Source of the DNA: JACJYC01 sp964558465
GTDB lineage: Bacteria > Bacteroidota > Bacteroidia > Chitinophagales > Saprospiraceae
Length of the DNA: 64,000 nt
Assembly (NCBI GenBank): GCA_964558465.1
Contig: CAZLEF010000010.1
Coordinates: 1 to 64,000 of the forward strand
Direction: 5' to 3'
Position numbers and translations under genes: made by a program. Numbering within the stretch: the first letter of the stretch is position 1; every line of letters begins with the position of its first letter. Below are positions 1 through 6,028 of the stretch, in pieces. The notes under the pieces are model-generated. The model made no database searches and was not told the origin of the DNA. It saw nothing but the letters and a program-made list of their open reading frames with translations.

Positions 1-77
1 CAATCGACCACGCCGCGGCGTGGCGAAACAATCGAATCAATCGAATCAATCGAATCAAACGAATCAATCGAATCAAT
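1..77. repeat. Nonamer tandem array with palindrome
   Basis: A 9-bp word, TCGAATCAA, is repeated with few changes from about 29 to 77, directly before the purQ promoter. Positions 8-23 form a perfect palindrome (CCACGCC/GGCGTGG). The same two elements recur around 29772 and 55981, so this belongs to a dispersed composite repeat. The array may continue to the left of the window. Confidence 0.85.
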
Positions 78-87
78 GATTTAGCTT

Positions 88-95
88 TATCTTTG
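88..95 (+). promoter_or_regulatory. Putative -7 promoter element of purQ
   Basis: TATCTTTG fits the Bacteroidota -7 consensus TAnnTTTG and lies 16 bp before the purQ ATG. No clear -33 TTG is visible because the upstream DNA is the nonamer repeat. Confidence 0.5.
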
Positions 96-111
96 CAAAA
101 AAAAATCGGTT

Positions 112-816
112 ATGAAATTCGGCGTAGTGGTTTTTCCGGGTTCCAATTGTGACGACGACATGATGCATGTCCTGGGCAATGTAATGGAACAGGAAACCGT
201 AAAACTCTGGCATAAAGACCGCGACCTTTCGGGGTTTGATACCGGCGACTGCATTGTGTTGCCCGGCGGTTTTTCTTATGGCGACTATCTCCGGTCGGGC
301 GCCATTGCGCGTTTTTCGCCCATTATGAACGCCGTGATCGAGTTTGCCAACAGCGGCGGCCTGGTCTGGGGCATTTGCAACGGCTTCCAGATCCTGTGCG
401 AAAGCGGGTTGTTGCCGGGCGTATTGCTGCCGAACAGCGGGCAAAAGTTCATCTGCAAAAATATATACCTGTCGGTGACCTCCACCCAATCGCCGATCAC
501 CTCGGAACTCAAGCCCGGGCAGGTGCTCAAAATACCCATCGCACACGCCGACGGCCGGTATTTTGCCGATGAAAACACCCTGGCCGGATTGCGGGCCAAC
601 GACCAGATCCTGTTTAAATACTGCGACGAAAACGGCCGGATCACCGGGGAAAGCAACCCGAACGGTTCGCTGGACGCCATTGCCGGTATTTGCAACAAAA
701 ACCGCAACGTATTTGGGATGATGCCGCACCCCGAGCGGGCCGCCGAACCCATTTTGGGCAATACAGACGGAAGGGGGCTGTTTGAGTCGTTGCTGGCGAC
801 TGTTTTAACCTCTTAA
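112..816 (+). CDS. purQ: Phosphoribosylformylglycinamidine synthase, glutaminase subunit PurQ
   Basis: Class I glutamine amidotransferase subunit of FGAM synthase. It releases ammonia from glutamine for the fourth step of cytoplasmic de novo purine synthesis and works with PurL and PurS, neither of which is in this window. The 234 residues match the stand-alone PurQ length. The nucleophile Cys89 sits in the elbow VWGICNGFQ and the His/Glu pair is in MMPHPERA (His206, Glu208). The start ATG at 112 gives the conserved N-terminus KFGVVVFPGSN. The gene is transcribed alone from a promoter at 88-95 and is followed by the Fic gene. Confidence 0.96.
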   Translation: MKFGVVVFPGSNCDDDMMHVLGNVMEQETVKLWHKDRDLSGFDTGDCIVLPGGFSYGDYLRSGAIARFSPIMNAVIEFANSGGLVWGICNGFQILCESGLLPGVLLPNSGQKFICKNIYLSVTSTQSPITSELKPGQVLKIPIAHADGRYFADENTLAGLRANDQILFKYCDENGRITGESNPNGSLDAIAGICNKNRNVFGMMPHPERAAEPILGNTDGRGLFESLLATVLTS

Positions 817-902
817 TGGAAAATTTTTGCCAAAAATGAGGTTTTAGTGGAAAAAATTTGCTAATTTTGCCTGATATCGGCAAATTAGTGGAAAAAATTT
901 TA
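813..902 (+). promoter_or_regulatory. Triple direct repeat and promoter before the Fic gene
   Basis: Three near-identical 18-bp words built on TTAGTGGAAAAAATTTGC occur at 813-830, 844-861 and 885-902, all on the + strand. A -7-like box TAATTTTG lies at 862-869 between the second and third copies. The third copy contains the in-frame GTG at 888. Repeats that bracket a promoter are typical operators for an autoregulating winged-helix antitoxin, and the downstream protein has such a domain. The operator role is inferred. Confidence 0.5.
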
Positions 903-2369
903 CCAGCGCAATTTGGAGAAGTCGTTTTCTCAAGCAGCGACCCGGCGCTCAGCAGGCAGATTTCCAAATTGGCGAAAACCGGAAAACTTCGGAAGATTGC
1001 ACCCCGGATTTATAGTTCCAACCTTTCCGATACGCTGGAAGCCGTTATCAGGCGAAATTTATGGACCATCCTGGGGAAACTATACCCCGGGGCGGTCCTC
1101 AGCCACCGCTCAGCCCTCGAATTTCAACCTACCCGCTCCGGCCACATTTTTCTGACCTATTCTTATTCCAAAAAAATCAAACTACCCGGAGTTACGCTTC
1201 AATTTATTCAGGGTCATGGCCCACTCCATGGAGATCATCCCCTTTCCGGAGAATTATTTGTTTCCCAACTGGAAAGGGCGTTTTTGGAAAATCTGCAGCC
1301 TTCCAGGAAATCGGGTTCGGAATCAAAAACCCTGTCCCGGGAAGAACTGGAGAACCGCCTGGAAATGGTGATCCGGGTTAACGGAGAAAAAGGGTTGAAC
1401 GAATTTCGGGACAAAGCCCGCAGGATCGCCGCGGAATTGGGTATGCAAAACGAGTTTGAACGGCTGAACCATCTCATCAGCGCATTGCTCCAAACCCGGC
1501 CGTCAAAAATATTGTCGTCTCCGCTTGCCATCGCCAGGGCGTTCGGCGCCCCGTACGATCCCGGCCGCCTGACCTTGTTTGAAAAGCTGTTTGTGGAATT
1601 GAAAAAACAGGCGTTCAAAGATTTTCCGGAACAAAATATCAGCAACCTGACCTTCCGGAGTTTTGCGTTTTTTGAGGCTTATTTCTCTAATTTTATAGAG
1701 GGTACGGAGTTTGAACTGGAGGATGCCCGGCGGATTATAGAAACCGAAACTCCGATGCCGGCAAGGCACGAAGATTCGCACGATATACTGGGCACGTTCA
1801 AATTGGTGGGCAGCCGGGAAGAAATGGAAATTACCCCTTCCGCGCCCGATGAACTATTGGAAATATTGTTACACCGGCACAAGGTATTGCTGGGCGCGAG
1901 AACTTCCAAAAACCCCGGACAGTTCAAGGACCGCAACAACCGGGCCGGCGAAACCTTTTTTGTGGATCATACCCTGGTGAAAGGCACATTGATCAAAGGG
2001 TTTGATTTTTACCGGGCTTTAACAGATCCGTTTGCGAAAGCCGCCTATATGATGTTCCTGGTGAGCGAAGTGCATCCGTTCCTGGACGGCAACGGCCGGT
2101 TGGCCCGGGTGATGATGAATGCCGAATTGGTAAAAATGCGGCAAACCAGAATCATCATACCCACGGTTTTCCGGGACGATTATATAGGGGCTTTGCGGCG
2201 GTTGAGCAGACAACAAGATCCGGTTGTCTATATCCGGATGCTGCAAAAAGCCCAATCGTTCAGTTCGACCCTTCTGGGCGATATGGATGTGATGGAAAAA
2301 CAGCTTGATCGGTCCAATGCCTTTAAAACACCGGATGAAGCCAGTTTAAAAATCATTCCTCAGGGTTAA
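858..2369 (+). CDS. Fic-family AMP-transferase fused to an AbiEi-like winged-helix region
   Basis: Fic proteins usually transfer AMP from ATP to a target hydroxyl. The C-terminal half has the core motif HPFLDGNGRLAR with catalytic His406. Ahead of it lies an inhibitory-helix motif S277-NFI-E281-G282, matching (S/T)xxxE(G/N), so this is a self-restrained class II type enzyme. The first 200 residues resemble AbiEi-type antitoxins: a winged-helix segment (SRQISKLAKTGKLRKI), then LSHRSALEF and RAFLENL. The open frame has no ATG at its start. Coordinates use TTG 858; GTG 888 lies just after a putative promoter box and may be the real start. DNA binding and autoregulation are inferred. No separate toxin or antitoxin gene lies beside it. 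Confidence 0.85.
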   Translation: MLILPDIGKLVEKILPAQFGEVVFSSSDPALSRQISKLAKTGKLRKIAPRIYSSNLSDTLEAVIRRNLWTILGKLYPGAVLSHRSALEFQPTRSGHIFLTYSYSKKIKLPGVTLQFIQGHGPLHGDHPLSGELFVSQLERAFLENLQPSRKSGSESKTLSREELENRLEMVIRVNGEKGLNEFRDKARRIAAELGMQNEFERLNHLISALLQTRPSKILSSPLAIARAFGAPYDPGRLTLFEKLFVELKKQAFKDFPEQNISNLTFRSFAFFEAYFSNFIEGTEFELEDARRIIETETPMPARHEDSHDILGTFKLVGSREEMEITPSAPDELLEILLHRHKVLLGARTSKNPGQFKDRNNRAGETFFVDHTLVKGTLIKGFDFYRALTDPFAKAAYMMFLVSEVHPFLDGNGRLARVMMNAELVKMRQTRIIIPTVFRDDYIGALRRLSRQQDPVVYIRMLQKAQSFSSTLLGDMDVMEKQLDRSNAFKTPDEASLKIIPQG

Positions 2370-2388
2370 TCCTGATGAATTCATCAAT

Positions 2389-3255
2389 ATGGCAACAACT
2401 GAGGTAACCGCACAATCGGCCTTCCGGCGCCTGTCGGAACAGCTTGCCGCCTGTTACGACCCCGGCGAGGCGCAATCTGTCGCGCGGATCGTCATGGAAG
2501 ATGCATTCGGGTTTTCTGCAGTTTCTCCCCAAATCCTGGATGCAAACCAATTGAAAGACCTGGAGGCCATCACCAACCGGCTTTTGAATGAAGAGCCCGT
2601 ACAATACGTATTGGGCAAGGCTGATTTTTACGGGATGAAGCTGGACGTGTCGCCGGCGGTGCTGATCCCGCGGCAGGAAACGGAAGAGTTGGTGCAGCTT
2701 GTTCTGCAGGCCATTCCTTCCGGCCGTATCACCCATTTGCGGTTGCTGGACATCGGCACGGGCAGCGGTTGCATCCCGATCGCTATCAAAAAACACCGGC
2801 CCGAAGTAGAGGTTTGGGGGCTGGATGTCAGCAAGGCCGCCATTGAAACGGCCTTCCGCAATGGCGTCCTGAACCAGGCGGAGGTCAACTGGGTGCAGGC
2901 CGATATCCTGGATCGCGCCGCCTGGGCCTATCTCCGGAAATGGGATATCATCGTCAGCAACCCGCCCTATATTCCCAAAAAAGAAACCCACCTGGTTCCC
3001 GGTCATGTTCTGGAATACGAACCCCACCTCGCGCTTTTTGTCGAAGACGCCGATCCGCTGCTTTTTTACCGGACGATCCTGGATTTTTCACTGGAGCACC
3101 TGAACAAAAACGGCCGCCTGTTTTTTGAATTGAATGAGTTCAACGCCCGGGAAGTGGCCGATCTGGCCCGTGTTGCCGGCTACCGGGAGGTGGAAATTGT
3201 GCGGGATCTGTCGGGGAAGGAACGAATGCTTTCTTTGGGGTTGTTGATGCGTTGA
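2389..3255 (+). CDS. prmC: Peptide chain release factor N5-glutamine methyltransferase PrmC
   Basis: SAM-dependent enzyme that methylates the glutamine of the GGQ motif in release factors RF1 and RF2 and so tunes translation termination. The 288 residues are the usual length. The SAM-binding motif I reads LLDIGTGSGCIPI, and the substrate-glutamine motif NPPY is at residues 191-194. The N-terminal helical domain precedes them. The gene begins 19 bp after the Fic gene on the same strand, so co-transcription is likely. Its TGA stop lies inside the first unit of the octamer repeat array that follows, so the array has grown up to or into the coding end. Confidence 0.95.
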   Translation: MATTEVTAQSAFRRLSEQLAACYDPGEAQSVARIVMEDAFGFSAVSPQILDANQLKDLEAITNRLLNEEPVQYVLGKADFYGMKLDVSPAVLIPRQETEELVQLVLQAIPSGRITHLRLLDIGTGSGCIPIAIKKHRPEVEVWGLDVSKAAIETAFRNGVLNQAEVNWVQADILDRAAWAYLRKWDIIVSNPPYIPKKETHLVPGHVLEYEPHLALFVEDADPLLFYRTILDFSLEHLNKNGRLFFELNEFNAREVADLARVAGYREVEIVRDLSGKERMLSLGLLMR

Positions 3256-3332
3256 TGTGTTGATCTGTTGATTTGAGGGCCGCCGTTTCAAATCAACAAA
3301 TCAACAAATCAACAAATCAACAAATCAACAGC
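3253..3332. repeat. Octamer repeat hairpin between convergent genes
   Basis: The left arm is variants of TTGATTTG (to about 3276). The right arm is CAAATCAA repeated about five times (3289-3332). A GC-rich loop separates them. The arms are mutually complementary and can fold into a long hairpin, read as a bidirectional terminator for prmC and the carbonic anhydrase gene. Related arrays lie at 10564, 29759, 43366, 55917 and 63212. Confidence 0.85.
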
Positions 3333-3334
3333 CC

Positions 3335-3847
3335 TCATCTAAACCACCCCGAATACATCAAATAAGCGTTCGCGATCCGCTCGATGGAATCCCTGAACTG
3401 TTCGGGACTCAGCGCCTTTATCTTTTTTGCAGGCACGCCGGCGTAGATATACCCCGCCTCGCAGCGCGTATTTTCCAGGACAACGGCGCCGGCGGCGATG
3501 AGGCAGTTTTCCTCCACCACTGCGTGGTCCATGACGATGGCGCCCATGCCGATGAGCACGTTATTTTGGAGGGTGCAGCCGTGGACGATAGCCCGGTGGC
3601 CGATGGAGACGTTGTCGCCGATCACCGTGGCCGCCCGTTGGTAGGTGCAATGGATGATGGCCCCGTCCTGGATATTGACCTTGTGGCCGATGCGGATGCT
3701 GTTCACATCGCCGCGCACGACGGTCTGGAACCAGAAGCTGCAATCGTCGCCCGTGACGACGTCGCCGACGATGGTGGCGTTTTCCGCCAGGTAACAATTT
3801 TGTCCGAATTGCGGCAGGATGCCGTTGACGGGTTTGATCAGCGCCAT
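3335..3847 (-). CDS. Gamma-class carbonic anhydrase family protein
   Basis: Left-handed beta-helix hexapeptide-repeat protein of the gamma carbonic anhydrase / YrdA group, expected to be a cytoplasmic trimer with metal at subunit interfaces. From the ATG at 3847 it has 170 residues. Three histidines at the ligand positions (His66 in IIHC, His84 and His89 in IGHRAIVHG) are retained. An upstream in-frame start would add 34 residues encoded by the decamer repeat at 3905-3955, which is not credible as protein, so 3847 is chosen. Many family members show no carbonic anhydrase activity in assays, so the true substrate is open. It converges with prmC. Confidence 0.9.
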   Translation of the reverse strand: MALIKPVNGILPQFGQNCYLAENATIVGDVVTGDDCSFWFQTVVRGDVNSIRIGHKVNIQDGAIIHCTYQRAATVIGDNVSIGHRAIVHGCTLQNNVLIGMGAIVMDHAVVEENCLIAAGAVVLENTRCEAGYIYAGVPAKKIKALSPEQFRDSIERIANAYLMYSGWFR

Positions 3848-3904
3848 GTTCTTCCGGTATTTACAAAATATTAAACAGGAGTTTGGGATTGTTTTGTTAA
3901 GCGA

Positions 3905-3955
3905 ACCACTCCAAACCACTCCAAACCACTCCAAACCACCCCAAACCACCCCAAA
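3905..3955. repeat. Decamer tandem array (CCAAACCACT)n
   Basis: About five copies of a 10-bp word run from 3905 to 3955, upstream of the carbonic anhydrase gene and past the 3-prime end of the CPBP protease gene. The word is close to the reverse complement of the decamer array at 4821-4900, so the protease gene is flanked by two inverted simple arrays. Confidence 0.85.
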
Positions 3956-4011
3956 CTAATAACCAATCCCCAAACATAAAACTTATCGCTTTGAGTATTG
4001 ACACCACAGAC

Positions 4012-4812
4012 CTAATCTTTCAGAACATACCCAATCCCCTGCACACAAAGCCAAAGTACCAGCAGCGCCCCCAGCATGAGGCCCATGGTCGGCCAGGCCC
4101 CGCCGATCAGTTCGGTCAGTTGCTGGTCCTTTTGTGATTCGTCCATATACTTGGTGGCGAAAAAACTGGCGCCGTTGTTAAACGCGTGTATGGCGATACA
4201 AGGCAGCAAGGAACGGGTGCGGTAATACACCCAGCCCAGCAACACCCCCAATGCGAAAGCCAGCAGGAATTGCCAGGGGTTCATATGAAAAAAGCCAAAG
4301 AAAAAAGCCGACCAGCCGATGGCCATCTGGGGCGGATAGATCTTCAGGTGGCCGTCGAGGATGATGCCCCGGAACAGCAATTCCTCCAGAATGGGCGCCG
4401 CTACCACAATGGAAATGAACGACCAGACGCTGCTGGTATCCAATACCCCCTCCAGCATTTCTTCCAGCCATTCGGGTTGCGGCAGCAGTTCGATCACCGG
4501 TGTCACAAAAACGGCGAGCGCCCAGGTGGCGATCAAAAGCAAAGGATAAAGGGCGAAAGGGCCCGGGTTAAAGCGATGGACGACCCGGCCTTCCGCCTGG
4601 GTTTTGAGGTAACGCGCAAAGAGGTAAGTCCCGCCTGTGCTGATGACGTAGGCCAGCAGGAAACCGATGTCCTTGCGGTTGTCGCCCAATACCAGCAACA
4701 ATCCGCCGCCGATAAAATTGGCTCCCAGGAATACGCCGAACAAGGCGAACCCGTGGAGGATGTTGGGGTAGGCGGGGCCTGGTTGTTCCGGAAGGGGGGG
4801 AGGTTGATGCAT
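4012..4812 (-). CDS. CPBP-family intramembrane metalloprotease
   Basis: Polytopic membrane protease of the CPBP (CAAX protease and bacteriocin-processing, Abi) family, 266 residues with about eight hydrophobic segments. The catalytic signature is complete: Glu143-Glu144 with Arg148 (EELLFR), His176 in FFGFFH, and His209 with Asn212/213 in IHAFNN. These residues place a glutamate- and histidine-coordinated active site inside the membrane. Family roles include prenyl-protein processing, bacteriocin self-immunity and cleavage of anti-sigma factors. Nothing nearby points to a substrate. It is transcribed alone between two decamer arrays. Confidence 0.9.
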   Translation of the reverse strand: MHQPPPLPEQPGPAYPNILHGFALFGVFLGANFIGGGLLLVLGDNRKDIGFLLAYVISTGGTYLFARYLKTQAEGRVVHRFNPGPFALYPLLLIATWALAVFVTPVIELLPQPEWLEEMLEGVLDTSSVWSFISIVVAAPILEELLFRGIILDGHLKIYPPQMAIGWSAFFFGFFHMNPWQFLLAFALGVLLGWVYYRTRSLLPCIAIHAFNNGASFFATKYMDESQKDQQLTELIGGAWPTMGLMLGALLVLWLCVQGIGYVLKD

Positions 4813-4820
4813 TTTTTGGT

Positions 4821-4900
4821 TTGGAATGGTTTGGAATGGTTTGGAGTTGTTTGGAGTTGTTTGGAGTTGTTTGGAGTTGTTTGGAGTTGTTTGGAATAGT
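4821..4900. repeat. Decamer tandem array (TTGGAGTTGT/TTGGAATGGT)n
   Basis: Eight consecutive 10-bp units occupy 4821-4900 exactly, immediately upstream of the CPBP protease start. They are near-complementary to the array at 3905-3955 on the other side of that gene. Confidence 0.9.
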
Positions 4901-4912
4901 TTATTTGAATCA

Positions 4913-5112
4913 AGGGTTTATTGTTGCTTCGCCCGCCGACTTCGTCTGCCTTAGGGCGACTTCGTCGGCCGGAGGCCATAGCCGCGTCCTAACTCGCGGC
5001 GGCGGAGGGTTCATTGTTGCTCCGCCCGCCGTAGCCGCCTAAGCGGCGAAGGAGGGTTCATTGTTGTTGATGGCAGCCAACCACCATAAACCATCATGAA
5101 CCATCATAAACT
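4913..5112. repeat. Dispersed GC-rich repeat copies
   Basis: A roughly 30-bp unit beginning AGGGTTCATTGTTG and running into CGCCCGCCG occurs at about 4913 and 5006. A shorter third copy is at 5053. Decamer-like words of the AACCATCATA type follow at 5089-5112 and recur near 51356. No gene is seen between 4813 and 5180. Confidence 0.7.
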
Positions 5113-5135
5113 AACAAACGATCAGGAACAGTTCC

Positions 5136-5143
5136 TATCTTTG
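5136..5143 (+). promoter_or_regulatory. Putative -7 promoter element
   Basis: TATCTTTG matches TAnnTTTG and lies 37 bp before the ATG at 5181. No clear -33 element is visible. Confidence 0.5.
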
Positions 5144-5180
5144 CCTCGTAACGTAAAAATGGCGCACAAAAATAAAAACA

Positions 5181-5681
5181 ATGGCGACAGCAACCTTCAA
5201 AGGTATTGAATTATCTTTTCTTGGCCTCAAGGGCAAATGGGAAGTGGACGACCAGCAGCGCAACGCCGCCTGGGAGATCTATATCGAGCTCGTCACCCGG
5301 GTGACGGTGGTGGAATTGAAAAAGGAGGAAGGCATTATCAGGGAGGCTTTGAACTCCTATTATTCACTGTTCAACACCACCCGCGAGATCCTGAAAAAAT
5401 ACGGCCCTGCAATTGCCATTCCCGGCAAAAAAAGCGATATGACGCTGGGCCACGTAGCGGTTGGCGTCCTCAACAAGGTACTGCGCCCCCTGCTGGCCAA
5501 ATGGCATCCCATCCTGCAAAATTACGAGAACCAGCGCCCAAAAAATTTATCCGTCTCCGAACATGAACGCAAATGGGAGCGGGCTGATGAACTGCGCGCC
5601 GAGATCGACAAGGTGCGGAAGAATCTGATCAAATATGCGGATGTGCTGGCGGAGGTGAGCGAGGTGAGTAAGTTGCATTAA
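5181..5681 (+). CDS. Conserved protein of unknown function
   Basis: A 166-residue soluble protein without signal peptide or membrane segment, which I cannot assign to a named family. It is rich in charged helices. Blocks that look conserved are WEIYIELVTRV, the segment FNTTREILKKYGP, a middle stretch NKVLRPLLAKWHP, and a charged C-terminal helix (residues about 125-160) that may form a coiled coil. It has its own promoter at 5136 and lies 347 bp upstream of the TIR-STAND-FGE gene on the same strand. A role as partner of that protein is possible but rests on proximity alone. Confidence 0.7.
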   Translation: MATATFKGIELSFLGLKGKWEVDDQQRNAAWEIYIELVTRVTVVELKKEEGIIREALNSYYSLFNTTREILKKYGPAIAIPGKKSDMTLGHVAVGVLNKVLRPLLAKWHPILQNYENQRPKNLSVSEHERKWERADELRAEIDKVRKNLIKYADVLAEVSEVSKLH

Positions 5682-6018
5682 ACCACTTAAACCACTAAGG
5701 GCACTTAGGACACTTAGGGCACTTAGGTTTGGGGGGCGTTGCGGGATAAGGCGAGGCCGTTGGATTTTGCCTTTTGAGGCAAGTTGTACGGTCTTTTGAG
5801 CATAGGCGATTTTTTCGAATTTAAATATCGAAGGTGTGGTGTGGCGTTATCTTCCGCCCATTCGCGAGAAGTTGCGCCTTGATACGGCTACCTGAAAGTC
5901 GGAGATTTGCAGGAACCCTGATTTTTTCGTAAATTCACCCCAAAACCACCAAAACCATCGTTCGCGAGAGGACGCTAAAGGCGTCCTCGATGCGGCTACC
6001 TGCAAGTCTCCGACTTGC
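5681..6018. repeat. Repeats and hairpins in the leader of the TIR-STAND gene
   Basis: No gene is seen in 5682-6028. A short array of CACTTAGG-type words runs from 5681 to about 5729. Two related copies of a unit start TTCGCGAGA at 5861 and 5961, share CGGCTACCTG, and end with a skin-deep variant of AAGTC and its complement. The second copy holds two perfect hairpins: GAGGACGC/GCGTCCTC at 5968-5988 and GCAAGTC/GACTTGC at 6002-6018, the latter ending 11 bp before the ATG at 6029. These could be mobile REP-like hairpins or could limit translation. Confidence 0.65.
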
Positions 6019-6028
6019 GCATTCAATT

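Noticed and set aside
21..111. A clear -33 promoter element for purQ
   Set aside because: The expected TTG is missing because the nonamer repeat occupies that position; only the -7 element is supported.
73..761. Long minus-strand open frames opposite purQ
   Set aside because: They are shadows of the purQ gene, which has full catalytic motifs on the plus strand.
3848..3949. N-terminal extension of the carbonic anhydrase family protein
   Set aside because: It would be translated from the decamer repeat array and its leader, and the conserved family start is at 3847.
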